This document shows, piece after piece, positions 1-9,415 of a DNA stretch of 32,608 nt. The position numbers and the translations under genes were made by a program. Under the pieces are notes generated by a model. That model worked only from the letters and a program-made list of their open reading frames with translations, made no database searches and was not told the DNA's origin. This DNA comes from Kiritimatiellia bacterium (GTDB lineage Bacteria; Verrucomicrobiota; Kiritimatiellia; RFP12; JAAYLN01): contig JAGCUY010000069.1 of NCBI GenBank assembly GCA_017962605.1, positions 1-32,608 on the forward strand, given 5' to 3'. Within the stretch, counting starts at the first letter, position 1. Each line of letters begins with the position of its first letter.

Positions 1-2
1 GC

Positions 3-938
3 TACGCGGGGACGCTGGGCGGCGATTCGCTGGCGTCCTCGACGGTGTTCGTGCTGGCTCGTCAGATACCATACCCGGACATAGCAACCGCTCCGTCGTG
101 GTCCGATTCGTTCCTTGCCCTGGACGTGGTGCGCAGCCTGTCCCTGCGGGGGCGTTCCGTGGCGCTCTACACCCCGCAGTCGTTGCCGGCGGGCGGACTG
201 GACGCCATCTTCGAGGCGCGTCCCGGCGGCATGGTGGTGACGGGCAGCGTGATGCGCGACCCGCTTGCCATGGAGGCGCTCGCCCGGTGCCGCGAGGCCG
301 GCATCCCGGCGGTGGCCTATGGCAACTCCCCGGAGTTGCGCGGCTACGACCGCGCCTACTCCGACCATCGCACCGGCTCGCGTGAACTCACGCGCTGGCT
401 CCTCGCGCGCGGGTGCCGGCGCATCGTCCCATTTTTCCCATTCGCACCGACCGAATTCTGGGGACAGGAACGAATCGCGGGATACGAGGAGGCCATGCGC
501 GAGGCGGGGCTGGAACCGGCGCCTTGCAAGGTTTTCGGGACATCGCTTCTGGGACTGCATCAGATATCCGAAAACTTCCAGGTCTTCAAATCCCTGGCGG
601 TGGCGGCGCTGGTGACGCTGAAACGGGATTTTGGCGGCGAATGGCCGGACGCATTGCTGTGCCTCAACGACGACTGGACGTGGTCGGCGCAGTGCGCCAT
701 CCAGGAGCTGGGCCTGGTGCCGAACCGGGACATCCTCGTGGCCGGCTACGACAACATGGTGCGCAAACCGGACTTCGAGCCATTCGAGATTCCGCCACCG
801 ATCGTCACGATCGACAAGCACAACGAACTGGCATCCGAAGGTCTCGCGAGCCTCCTTCTTGCCCGCATGGGCGGGTCGCTCCCACCGGAACCCCAGGTTC
901 GGATCCACAAGCACGAGCTTGTGGAAGTGGCGCAATAA
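3..938 (+). CDS. sugar-type transcription regulator, PBP1-like effector domain (5'-truncated)
   Basis: The reading frame is open from base 3, so the N-terminus, with any DNA-binding domain, lies outside the window. A GTG at 45 is in frame but is probably internal. What remains is a LacI-type periplasmic-binding-protein fold that would bind a sugar effector. Visible features are the stretch ending GGMVVTG, then IPAVAYGN, the hinge-side segment GSRELTRWLLARGCRRIV, and the typical C-terminal part with NDDW, VAGYDN and TIDKHNELASEG. The segment before the effector domain (AGTLGGDS, then STVFVLA) sits where AGPRDT and NVLLVN sit in the GntR/PBP1 regulator at 11010, so a GntR-type winged helix is the likely missing part. 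LacI type is the alternative. The gene ends 43 bp before the secreted protein at 982 and probably controls this glycan locus. Confidence 0.75.
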   Translation, partial: YAGTLGGDSLASSTVFVLARQIPYPDIATAPSWSDSFLALDVVRSLSLRGRSVALYTPQSLPAGGLDAIFEARPGGMVVTGSVMRDPLAMEALARCREAGIPAVAYGNSPELRGYDRAYSDHRTGSRELTRWLLARGCRRIVPFFPFAPTEFWGQERIAGYEEAMREAGLEPAPCKVFGTSLLGLHQISENFQVFKSLAVAALVTLKRDFGGEWPDALLCLNDDWTWSAQCAIQELGLVPNRDILVAGYDNMVRKPDFEPFEIPPPIVTIDKHNELASEGLASLLLARMGGSLPPEPQVRIHKHELVEVAQ

Positions 939-981
939 CTCTCCAACGTCAACTCTCACCCTACCCCAAAGGAACTCACCA

Positions 982-3597
982 ATGAATACATCCAAACTGA
1001 TTCCATCCGCATTTGCGGCAATCGCGGTTGCGACGAGCGCAGCCCTCCCACTCGCGGCCACGGCCACGACGACCATCGTCCACGACGCCGCGCGCGACCT
1101 CTGCCTCAACCAGGCGAACGCCGCCACCTACACCAACGCCTACGGCGGCGTATGGACGTTCATGCGAGCAGATTCCTACAACGGGGCTCGCACCGTCCTT
1201 ACCTCTGGCAGGCAGAGGACGGGCACTCACAGTGGGCAGGAGGTCGTAGTTCAGCGAGGGCCGGCCCACACGTATAACAACAGCGCCGTCAATCCCTGGT
1301 TCAGCGTGAACCCAACGGCGTGGGACGACGAAAATGAAATTTTCCGCGGCAACGGCTTCCCCGTAATCCCGCCGGGCGGACTTTCCTGCCATCCGGGCCG
1401 GACTGATGGGGGCAATGGTTCGGATACCAAGTGTGCGGTGCTGCGATTCACCGTGCCTCGAAACGGTACCTACCGCGTCGTCGCCAAGGCGTGGGACCAG
1501 AACACCGGCAAGAGAAACGTGGCGCTACTTGTCAACGGCAATGTCCAGGCAGGGAGTCCGCAGGCATGGCCGGGAAATGCCTCGTCGCCCATAACAAAAG
1601 ACTTCTCGCTGGAGGCCGCCACGTATTCGGCTGGCGACACCATCGAGTTCGCGATTGATGGCAACGGCACCTACAGTGCCAACGCCACGGGGCTCGAGTT
1701 CAAGATCGAGGAGACGGTCGAGGACGCAGTCGATGCCGCCGCGTCGTTCCGCGCGGGCCAGTCCGCAGCCTCGCCGACCAACCCGTTCACGGATTCCTTC
1801 GGCTCGTGGTCGGCGATTGAGACTGACGGGCTTGTCACAAGTTACACTCGCGCCGCCATGCTCGTCGCCAGCGCCGTCGTGTCGGAGCAAGGAACCTCGA
1901 TTTCCGGCTGGGGCGAGAACGCCACTTCCTCTCCGTATCTACGCGTGAATATGGCGGATGCCATGGTTGTCACAACGAATGATACCGGCACCACGATGAC
2001 AACGCAGGGTAGCGCGTTCGCCCCGCGCGAGTTCATGGTGCACCCGAAGAACGGCGCGAACGCGGCGGCAGTCCTGCGCGTCATCCCGACAGCAGGTGGC
2101 ATCTACGACATCGGCATTTCCGCCCGCGACATGAACAATACGAAGACGGAATTCACGGCAGACGACGGCGTGAACGTCTGGCTTCTCAACGGCGGCAGGG
2201 CGCTGGGCAAAATGCGCGTCTCCGCCGAGCGCACGTCCGCGAGCGGGACGATTTTCGTGCCCGAGGTGCGCGTCGCGCCGGGAATCCCGGTCGAGGTGGT
2301 AGTGGACAACTGCGGCAAGAACGGCAACGACCTGACGGGGCTGGTGGTGGCGTTCGTGAAGCGCGACATCCAGGGCACCTCCTGGAGCGCGAACAGCGCG
2401 ATGATCGCAAGCGAGTCCGGCTCGCCGTCCAACCCATTCAGCCAGAATGGCGCGACCTGGACGGCCGGCTACTGCAACGGCGGCGTGAACGGCCCGTTCA
2501 CAGCCTACAGGACGCGCTATGACGTTGGCACCGCAATCACCGGCTGGAAGCTTGGAACGGCAGCAAACATTCCGAGAATCGCAGCCAACACTGCGGGACG
2601 AATCCTGACCTCCACGGAGAACGGCGCCCAGTTGCCGCTCGGGGAAGGCGCCCTGATGGGACACCCGAACAACGCCAATGGCGCGACCGCAGTCCGTTTC
2701 ACCGCTCCTCGCGACGGCGTGTATTCCGCCTCCGCGTGGGCGACGGATTACTCCTATGCAAATACTTCCGCTACTGAAGACAACGGCGTTGCCGTCCACA
2801 TCCTTGCGGGCGGGAAAAGCCTTGACTCCATCACCATCAAATCTAGTGCCTCTGTTACGGGGCAGGGCGTCATCGGCAAGGACAGCATATACCTGAAGTC
2901 CGGCCAGACGATTGACTTCGTCATCGACAGGAACGGCCACGAAAACAGCGACGCCACCGAACTCTACGCCTGGGTCGATGAGGAGGCCTCGCTCACGGCG
3001 CAGAGCGTCTTGAGCGTCGATTTCGACTGTGGCGCATCCGGAACATACGCCGGTCCGGCACGTGTCGGCTACTCGGACGCCCTGTGGAACCGGATGAATC
3101 TCCAGAATGGCGCCGCGTCGGCGAAGAGCCGCCCGCTCTCGATATCGTCCAGCGAGCGCACCGCGGCGACGCTAACCATCTCCAAGGTCGGCGGCATCTC
3201 CGCCACCGCCGACGGCGGGGCGATGGACACGACGGCCTCGGCGCTCTTCCGCGACGGCGTCGCCTCGACCGGCACGTCCGATGTGACGTTCACGCTAACG
3301 GGTCTCCTTCCGGAGGCCGACTACGAACTCTACCTCTACAGCCGCGCCAAGTCGGGCGATGCCGTCGTGAACGGTGCCTTCGCCTCCGGCGGCGCAGAGG
3401 CCGTTTCGACCGAGGAGTGGTTCGCCGACAATGGCGGCGACTACGCGGTGCTGAAAGTCCGCTCCGACGCCAGCGGCGTCGCGACCGGCACCTTCAGCAG
3501 CGCCTCCGACGCCACCGCCGTCTGGGGCGGCGTCCAGATTGTCGGCCCCGGCTTCGAGGAGTTCGTCCCCGACGCCACAACCGTCATTTTTCGTTAG
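982..3597 (+). CDS. secreted multi-module beta-sandwich (carbohydrate-binding-like) protein
   Basis: This 871-residue protein is predicted to be exported. The start at 982 is preferred because AAAGGA lies 8 bp upstream and the first 27 residues form a signal peptide (SAFAAIAVATSAALPLAATA). The open frame runs back to 631, but that part overlaps the previous gene and looks non-coding. After the signal come three related modules of about 200 residues (roughly 33-245, 254-463, 471-672). Each has a 'HP..(N)GA/T' segment, a strand pattern like LRFTVPRNGTYRV or VRFTAPRDGVYSA, and a closing strand with 'D.(N)G..(S/D)AT.L'. This resembles jelly-roll carbohydrate-binding domains. A different Tyr-rich beta module (about 679-871, LPEADYELYLYS) follows, and the chain ends in VIFR. 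No catalytic motif is seen. Its position before two glycosidase genes suggests glycan capture at the cell surface, which is inference. Confidence 0.7.
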   Translation: MNTSKLIPSAFAAIAVATSAALPLAATATTTIVHDAARDLCLNQANAATYTNAYGGVWTFMRADSYNGARTVLTSGRQRTGTHSGQEVVVQRGPAHTYNNSAVNPWFSVNPTAWDDENEIFRGNGFPVIPPGGLSCHPGRTDGGNGSDTKCAVLRFTVPRNGTYRVVAKAWDQNTGKRNVALLVNGNVQAGSPQAWPGNASSPITKDFSLEAATYSAGDTIEFAIDGNGTYSANATGLEFKIEETVEDAVDAAASFRAGQSAASPTNPFTDSFGSWSAIETDGLVTSYTRAAMLVASAVVSEQGTSISGWGENATSSPYLRVNMADAMVVTTNDTGTTMTTQGSAFAPREFMVHPKNGANAAAVLRVIPTAGGIYDIGISARDMNNTKTEFTADDGVNVWLLNGGRALGKMRVSAERTSASGTIFVPEVRVAPGIPVEVVVDNCGKNGNDLTGLVVAFVKRDIQGTSWSANSAMIASESGSPSNPFSQNGATWTAGYCNGGVNGPFTAYRTRYDVGTAITGWKLGTAANIPRIAANTAGRILTSTENGAQLPLGEGALMGHPNNANGATAVRFTAPRDGVYSASAWATDYSYANTSATEDNGVAVHILAGGKSLDSITIKSSASVTGQGVIGKDSIYLKSGQTIDFVIDRNGHENSDATELYAWVDEEASLTAQSVLSVDFDCGASGTYAGPARVGYSDALWNRMNLQNGAASAKSRPLSISSSERTAATLTISKVGGISATADGGAMDTTASALFRDGVASTGTSDVTFTLTGLLPEADYELYLYSRAKSGDAVVNGAFASGGAEAVSTEEWFADNGGDYAVLKVRSDASGVATGTFSSASDATAVWGGVQIVGPGFEEFVPDATTVIFR

Positions 3598-3616
3598 CGG
3601 AGGAAAAAGAAAGCTG

Positions 3617-5500
3617 ATGCGCAGCACGAATGCGGAACCCTCGCTGGCGTCTCTGCGCCCCGGCGAGGTGAAGCCGCGCGGCTGGTTGCGGGACTGGTGC
3701 CTCACCGCCCGCAACGGCTACGTCTCGCGGCTTGACGAGGTGGACCCGGCCTTCCCGCGCGCCTGGAGCGCCGACTTCCACCCGCGCGGCCAATATCTGC
3801 ACTGGGGCGACCGCAACCTCGGAGCCTGGTGCGCCGAGGGCGGCGCCTACTGGTTCGAGGGGCTTGTGCGCCTCGCGTGGGCGCTCGACGACGCCGAACT
3901 GAAGGACATGGCACGCCGCCGCCTGGAGCCGCTCCTCTCGCGGATGCACCCGAAGTCCATCGGGCTCGTCTATTGGCTCGACCGCGACGATCCGGCGCAG
4001 ATGCGCGAGGTGAAGGTCGATGGCGCGGGCTTCATCATGGGCGCGAGTGGCCGCACGGCGCGCGCCCTGCTCGCCTACTACGACGCCACCGGCGACGAGC
4101 GCGCCCTGCGCGCCGTCGTCTGGTCGGCCGACGACCCGCGTTTCTTCGCGATGGGCAACCCCTTGACCGTCCCTGCGGCGGCCATCGAGGCGTGGCGGCG
4201 CGGCGGCGGCGGGGAACAGCTCGCCGGAGCCATAGACTCCTTCCTCGCGAACAAACCGGCGCCAGACGTCTGGCCCGCCATGCGCTACGGGCAGTCCGTC
4301 CCATACGGCGACCTGCGCTTCGGTGTCCGCCGCGACGACGACCCGAACACGGACTGGCCGTGGCAGCTGCAGCACGGCGTCCTCGCTCACGAGAGCCTTT
4401 TCTCGTTCGCCAAGGTTTTCCTCTGGACGGGCGAGCAGTCGTATCTCGCCAATATCCGCGAATGGCTCGCCCTGTGGGATGAGAAGACGCGCCAGCCGCA
4501 CGGCGTCACCGTCGCCGACGAGCAATACGGCTGGGCGGGGCCGCTACGCGGCACCGAGACATGCGACGTGGCTGGGGACATCCTCCTCAACACGACGATG
4601 GCCTCCATCGCGGGCGAGGGGCAGTTCGGCGACCGCGCCGAGCGCTCATTCTTCAACGCCGGGGCTGCATGCGTCTCGCGCGACTTCATGCACCACGTCT
4701 ATTTCCAGACGCCCAACAGGCCGGACAACTCCGATGTCACCTCCGCCGGACCCCACTCGCACGGCGGCAACGGATGCTCCTACGAGACGAAGCACTGGCC
4801 CCTCTGCTGCACGGCGGCCCTCACGCGCATCCTTCCGGGATTCGTGCAGTGGATGTGGATGAAGCCGCGCGGCGGCGGCCTCGCAGCCGTCCTCTACGGC
4901 CCGAACACGCTCGAAACAACGGTGGGCGGCGTAGCCGTCAGGATAACGACCGAAACCGACTACCCGTTTGGAGAAACGCTGACGATGCGCGTGGAGACGG
5001 CGAAGCCCACCCGCTTCCCACTGAAGCTGCGCGTCCCCGGGTGGTGCGCGAATCCGGCCTTCGCGGTGAACGGCGAAGCGCAGAGTCTCGCCGCCGGCGG
5101 CGACGGCTTCGCCACCATCGAGCGCGAATGGCGCACGGGCGACACCAGTGACATCCGCTTCCCGATGGAGCCGCGCGTGGCGACGATGCGCGACTTCAAC
5201 GACGGGGGAAAACCCTACTGCTCGCTCTCGCTGGGGCCGCTTCTCTTCGCGCGCGGTCTCGCCGAAATCGACGAGAACACGCCGCAGCCGGGCCAGCTCA
5301 CCGACTGGAGGCTCGACTCGTCGCGTGTCCTCGACGGCGCGACGGTGGAGCGCGACGCGATGCCCGCCTTCTGGGACTGGCCGCTCGCCTCGCCCCTGCG
5401 CATTCGCGCCACGGCGGCGGATGGTTCGCCGCTTGAACTCGTCCCATACGGTTGCGCCAAGTTGCGCATTTCCATGTTCCAGGATGAAGCAGAACAATGA
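3617..5500 (+). CDS. GH127-family glycoside hydrolase (beta-L-arabinofuranosidase-like, DUF1680)
   Basis: This 627-residue enzyme is predicted to be cytoplasmic because no signal peptide follows the start. The ATG at 3617 has GGAGG 13 bp upstream. The N-terminal LRPGEVKPRGWLRDW is the signature opening of the DUF1680/GH127 group. An (alpha/alpha)6 barrel follows. The family's Zn-thiolate site is visible as E314-x-C316 and the pair C397-C398 (LCCTA), matching the Glu, Cys and Cys-Cys ligands of Bifidobacterium HypBA1, where the first Cys of the pair is the nucleophile. Beta domains fill the C-terminus. Known members remove beta-L-arabinofuranose or related sugars from plant cell-wall glycans; the exact substrate cannot be read here and GH146 is a close alternative. 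The stop overlaps the next start as ATGA, implying translational coupling. Confidence 0.88.
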   Translation: MRSTNAEPSLASLRPGEVKPRGWLRDWCLTARNGYVSRLDEVDPAFPRAWSADFHPRGQYLHWGDRNLGAWCAEGGAYWFEGLVRLAWALDDAELKDMARRRLEPLLSRMHPKSIGLVYWLDRDDPAQMREVKVDGAGFIMGASGRTARALLAYYDATGDERALRAVVWSADDPRFFAMGNPLTVPAAAIEAWRRGGGGEQLAGAIDSFLANKPAPDVWPAMRYGQSVPYGDLRFGVRRDDDPNTDWPWQLQHGVLAHESLFSFAKVFLWTGEQSYLANIREWLALWDEKTRQPHGVTVADEQYGWAGPLRGTETCDVAGDILLNTTMASIAGEGQFGDRAERSFFNAGAACVSRDFMHHVYFQTPNRPDNSDVTSAGPHSHGGNGCSYETKHWPLCCTAALTRILPGFVQWMWMKPRGGGLAAVLYGPNTLETTVGGVAVRITTETDYPFGETLTMRVETAKPTRFPLKLRVPGWCANPAFAVNGEAQSLAAGGDGFATIEREWRTGDTSDIRFPMEPRVATMRDFNDGGKPYCSLSLGPLLFARGLAEIDENTPQPGQLTDWRLDSSRVLDGATVERDAMPAFWDWPLASPLRIRATAADGSPLELVPYGCAKLRISMFQDEAEQ

Positions 5501-8500
5501 AACGACTTCGCATCCTCTGCGGCATTCTTTGCGCCCTTTGCGTTGAACTCCCGGCAAGCGCCGGCATCGTTCTCGATGCACCGGGGCATGTTGTCGTGGA
5601 GGGGGAGATGGCCACGGCGCGCGGCGGCGAACCCGGCGCCGCCTTCACCATTGTGGATTGGCTTGGGCGGGCCGTGGATGGCGCGGGCGGCGTATTCGGC
5701 AATGACGGCGCGGCGGCCCTGCCGCCGCTGCCTGCGGGGTATTACAGGATTGTTGCGGCGGACGCGGGCGGAGACAGCAAGCGGACAACAGCAAGCCTGG
5801 CTGTAGTGGCCGCCCCGCGCAATAGTGGAAGTGCGCGATTTAAAATCGCGCACGAAAGCGGCTTCTTCGCCGCCGACACCGGCCCCATTTGGCCGACCGC
5901 CCGCGGCGAGGCCTTCCTTTGCCCGTGGAACGGTGGCGATGCGCAGCGGACGCTTGCCGACCTCATCCGGCTCTGCGGCATCCGCCATGTGCGCGACAGG
6001 CTCAGCCCCGGAGCCGTCATGCAGAAGCCTGACGCCTTCGCCGGCTCCTACTTCCTCCGCAACGCCGAACTCTTCGCCGAGCGCGGTGTATGCGTCTGCG
6101 ACGCATATTCGGACGCGCCCGCATGGACAGCCCTCCGGAAGAAGATGCCGACCGACCTCGCGGCGCTCCATGGGATGTGCCGGCGGCTTGCCGAGGAGTT
6201 CGGCGGGCGAATGGAGGCGTGGGAATTCTGGAACGAGCCGGACATAGGCTTCGCGCCGGGGCCGGTCTGGGACTACGCCGCCGCGATGAAGGCGGCCTAT
6301 CTCGGCTACAAGGCCGGCCACCGGGATGCGGTCGCGCTCTCCGGGGCGCTATGCACTTCTCCGGGAAGCCCATACTGGGAGACGCTCTTCGCCAACGACG
6401 CGGCCAGGTTCACGGACGCCTTCAACTTCCACACCTACGCCCCGATAGCGGCCTACAAGGGCAGGTTCGCGGAGGTGCGGCGGTTCATGGAAAAAAACGG
6501 CATGGGTGGCCGCGCATTATGGCTCACCGAGGTCGGAACCGAGGCCGAGGGGGTTGCGACCGGCAAAAGCGCAATGACGAAATTCAAGGCCCATACGCCT
6601 GAGCAGGAGCTTGTGGTCGCGGAGGTCTGCCCCAAGGCGTTGCTGTCTCTTCAAATGGAGGGTGTCGCCCGCGCCTACTGGTTTATTTTCGGAGCCTACG
6701 GCGAGCGCGACGGCGCAAAGGACTGGGGAATGTTGCGCCGGGATGGCACCGTGAAGCCCGTGTTCGCATCCCTGGCCACGATGGTGCGCGAACTCGGCGC
6801 CGCGCGGCTTTTGGGCGAACTCGACGCGGGAAAGAGCGCACGCGCCTACCTCTACGAGCAGCCCGACGGCTCGCAGACCGTGGTTTTCTGGGCTGAGTCG
6901 CCCGTGGATACCGTCATGGGCGAATGCCGCAACGCCGCACCTGTGCCGCCAGTGACGGTGCGGCTGCCTTTGCCGGAATCGACTGCTTCCGCTCCCGGCG
7001 GCGCACAGAGCCGCCGATTCCGTCTTTCCGACATGTGCGGCATGGTTTCAGAAGCCGCTGACGACGGAAACGGCTGCCTTGCGCTGGAGGCGACGCGCTT
7101 CCCCCAATATGTATCCGGGCCATTCGGCCTCACGGTCGTGAAACCGGCCATTCCGCCTGGGAGAATCGACACTCCGACGCAGGAGCCTGACGAGGACCTG
7201 TCCGTCGTCATCCGCGTCGAACTCGACGAGGACGACTGGGCCATTACGCGCAACAAGACACGCGCCGTGCCGAGGCGCGGCGATGGCGGGCGATTGCGCG
7301 TCATCGCGTGGAACCTCGGCGACACCGCAAAGACGGGAACCGTTGAAGTCGCCGGAGGCCGCCTTGCGGGACTGCCGGCGCGGCCATTTGCGCTGGGGCC
7401 GCGCGGGACGCCTCCCGTGGCGTTCGACTGCGCGTTCCAGCCGTTGGAAGATGGCGCTTTCGATCCCGAGCTCGTCCTGCGCGGTGTTTTCAATGGAAAG
7501 CGCGGCAGCCGGACGTGCGTGCCGGTATGGCTGGAAGAGAGGTTTTTCGCCGGATGCGAGGAAACGCCGCTCCAGTGGCGCAATCTAGGCGCCTGGCGGC
7601 GCAACGACTCCGCCGGAAGGTCGATGGTTTCATGGGACGATGCCGAGGACGCACTTCGCTTCGACTGGGAATGGCTGGACGGCAAGGGACGCTGGGCCTA
7701 TCCATACTACCACCTTGCGGATGACGAGACGCTTGCCGGGGCGCGAGTTCTGTCCTTCGAGGTGAAAAGCGCCCAGGACAAGTTGGAAAACGACTTCAGC
7801 CGCGCCTATGTCATGCTGGGCGGCGGGGAACTGCCATTCCAGCCGCCAAACGGCAACTGGGAGAGGCGGTATGTGGAACTGCCCGCCGAGGGCCTGGACG
7901 CGGTTCGCGAATTCCGGCTCGGTGCCAATCCCAATGGCCGGAAAGTGACTTTCTGGCTGAGAAACGTATCCATCATGCGACCAGCGGAAGACATCAACCC
8001 CGCAAGCGCGGGTAGTTTGCCCGCGGCGGCGCAGACGCGGCCAGAGGCCGCATCCCCCTACGGCGTCTGCGCCCACATCACCGCCGGCGAGCGCGACGAG
8101 CGCTCGCGCACGCTCGACGCGGCGCGCGCCGTCGGCGCCGGGATGGTGCGCTGCGACTTCTGGTGGTCGGATATCGAGCGCCCCGACGGCTCGTTCGACT
8201 TCTCCCTCACCGACGCCGTTGTGGCAGACGCCAAGGCCGCCGGCATTGTGATTCTGCCGATCCTCGGCAACGGCCACCCCAGGCACGGTGCGCCCTTCGA
8301 GGACGAGGCGCCGTGGCGGCGCTACGTCCACGCCGTCGCGGAGCGCTATGCGGCGGATTGCCCCGTCTTCGAGGTGTGGAACGAACCCGATGTCGCCCCC
8401 AGCGGCCGGGGTTGCCAGAATCCGACGAACTACGTTGCAGTGCTGAAAGCCGCCGCCGAGGAAATCCGCGCCGCCGCACCTGGTGCGCAGATCGCTTCCG

Positions 8501-9276
8501 GCGGAACCGCCGGCGTATCGACCGCACGGGTTTGGGCATATATTGGAAACGTCCTTTCTCTAGGCGGTGGCGATTGGTTCGACATCATAAACGTTCACGC
8601 CTACAGCACCCCCAGCGCGCCCGAAAAGCAATATTCGGGCTTCGGATCCTTCCCCCGTCGTCTCCGAGCCCTGATGACGCTGTCGGGCTGCGGTGAAAAG
8701 CCCATTTGGAACACCGAGTTCGGCTGGCCTACCAACGAGACCGACCCGGAGTGGCCGACGGACGACAAAGAGTTCCTGAACGGCAAGGTCGGCGTGGACG
8801 AAGAGAGCCAGGCCATTTGGACTGCGCGGGCGCTTGGATGCGCCTTCGCCGAGGGCGTTGAATTGATGATGCCCTACGAACTCCGCGACCGGGGAGGCAG
8901 TCCCTTCGACCGTGAAAGCCGATTCGGGCTTCTCCACGCGGACTTTTCGCCCAAACCCGCGTTCTACGCATACAAGACCTTCACCACAATGCGTCCCGCC
9001 GGATCGGCGCAGAAGGAGGGCGCCTATTTCGACGGCGGATTCTTCTTCCCGCAGTGGACACGTCCCGACGGAGAGCCGGCGGGAATGCTCTGGACGACAG
9101 GTGCGCCGGATACGCGGACGCTGCGCTTTGTGGCTGGCACGGAGCGCTCGCCCCAACCCCGCTTCTTCAACCATCTTGGGCGGGAACTCTTCCCCGACAA
9201 GACTGCCGGCGGCTTCGCCATCCCCGTCTCCGATGCTCCGATCTATTTTGTCGCTGCGGAACTCGCGTCGCCCTAA
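5497..9276 (+). CDS. secreted tandem glycosidase with two clan GH-A-like TIM barrels
   Basis: This 1259-residue exported protein has the signal peptide MKRLRILCGILCALCVELPA. A short beta region (24-110) is followed by a first TIM barrel (about 120-455) with the acid/base motif FWNEPD (E247) and a nucleophile candidate in WLTEVG (E345). A beta-sandwich stretch follows (about 460-830); its last part resembles a carbohydrate-binding jelly roll. A second TIM barrel (about 852-1190) has VWNEPD (E963) and WNTEFGWPTN (E1074), and a C-terminal beta tail closes the chain. The Asn-Glu-Pro plus strand-7 Glu pattern is that of retaining clan GH-A enzymes; GH39, GH5-like or an unassigned family are all possible. 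Two complete active-site pairs in one chain are uncommon. The ATGA overlap with the GH127 gene points to joint use on one glycan. Low-complexity or hairpin DNA marks both domain junctions (5831-5853 and about 8005-8035). Confidence 0.8.
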   Translation: MKRLRILCGILCALCVELPASAGIVLDAPGHVVVEGEMATARGGEPGAAFTIVDWLGRAVDGAGGVFGNDGAAALPPLPAGYYRIVAADAGGDSKRTTASLAVVAAPRNSGSARFKIAHESGFFAADTGPIWPTARGEAFLCPWNGGDAQRTLADLIRLCGIRHVRDRLSPGAVMQKPDAFAGSYFLRNAELFAERGVCVCDAYSDAPAWTALRKKMPTDLAALHGMCRRLAEEFGGRMEAWEFWNEPDIGFAPGPVWDYAAAMKAAYLGYKAGHRDAVALSGALCTSPGSPYWETLFANDAARFTDAFNFHTYAPIAAYKGRFAEVRRFMEKNGMGGRALWLTEVGTEAEGVATGKSAMTKFKAHTPEQELVVAEVCPKALLSLQMEGVARAYWFIFGAYGERDGAKDWGMLRRDGTVKPVFASLATMVRELGAARLLGELDAGKSARAYLYEQPDGSQTVVFWAESPVDTVMGECRNAAPVPPVTVRLPLPESTASAPGGAQSRRFRLSDMCGMVSEAADDGNGCLALEATRFPQYVSGPFGLTVVKPAIPPGRIDTPTQEPDEDLSVVIRVELDEDDWAITRNKTRAVPRRGDGGRLRVIAWNLGDTAKTGTVEVAGGRLAGLPARPFALGPRGTPPVAFDCAFQPLEDGAFDPELVLRGVFNGKRGSRTCVPVWLEERFFAGCEETPLQWRNLGAWRRNDSAGRSMVSWDDAEDALRFDWEWLDGKGRWAYPYYHLADDETLAGARVLSFEVKSAQDKLENDFSRAYVMLGGGELPFQPPNGNWERRYVELPAEGLDAVREFRLGANPNGRKVTFWLRNVSIMRPAEDINPASAGSLPAAAQTRPEAASPYGVCAHITAGERDERSRTLDAARAVGAGMVRCDFWWSDIERPDGSFDFSLTDAVVADAKAAGIVILPILGNGHPRHGAPFEDEAPWRRYVHAVAERYAADCPVFEVWNEPDVAPSGRGCQNPTNYVAVLKAAAEEIRAAAPGAQIASGGTAGVSTARVWAYIGNVLSLGGGDWFDIINVHAYSTPSAPEKQYSGFGSFPRRLRALMTLSGCGEKPIWNTEFGWPTNETDPEWPTDDKEFLNGKVGVDEESQAIWTARALGCAFAEGVELMMPYELRDRGGSPFDRESRFGLLHADFSPKPAFYAYKTFTTMRPAGSAQKEGAYFDGGFFFPQWTRPDGEPAGMLWTTGAPDTRTLRFVAGTERSPQPRFFNHLGRELFPDKTAGGFAIPVSDAPIYFVAAELASP
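5831..5853. repeat. 23-bp perfect palindrome inside the tandem glycosidase gene
   Basis: Arms GTGCGCGATTT and AAATCGCGCAC are separated by one A. The palindrome is translated as part of S-A-R-F-K-I-A-H, at the junction between the N-terminal beta region and the first TIM barrel. It may be an inserted intergenic-type palindromic repeat that stayed in frame, or an mRNA hairpin. Confidence 0.6.
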
Positions 9277-9355
9277 CGCCGATCTACAGGCACTTCACAG
9301 TCGAAGACCCGAGGTTCTCATGCGGCGGGCGCTGACTTGGCCTTCGTGCCATTCG

Positions 9356-9384
9356 TTGCACCGCGCGCGGCAATGTGGTAGGAT
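9356..9384 (+). promoter_or_regulatory. putative sigma70-type promoter of the ATPase/nuclease gene
   Basis: TTGCAC (9356-9361), a 17-bp spacer and TAGGAT (9379-9384) lie in the 139-bp gap after the glycosidase gene. The start codon follows 31 bp after the -10 box. The -35 match is weak (3 of 6), but the spacing is ideal and TAG-type -10 boxes recur before rpmJ (TAGAAT). Confidence 0.4.
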
Positions 9385-9415
9385 GGATGGCGTCAACGAC
9401 AACGGAGAAGCGACC

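Noticed and set aside
631..981. Upstream start that would lengthen the secreted protein by 117 residues
   Set aside because: The extra part overlaps the regulator gene, is Arg/Ser/Thr-rich with no domain, and would hide the signal peptide. ATG 982 has a good ribosome binding site.
1939..2940. 333-residue open frame on the minus strand inside the secreted multi-module gene
   Set aside because: It overlaps a plus-strand gene with signal peptide and repeated modules. The minus frame has Arg/Val/Gly-rich sequence typical of antisense frames in GC-rich DNA and no recognisable domain.
5215..6321. 368-residue minus-strand open frame across the GH127/tandem glycosidase border
   Set aside because: Both plus-strand genes here have clear family motifs and an ATGA overlap. 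The minus frame has none.
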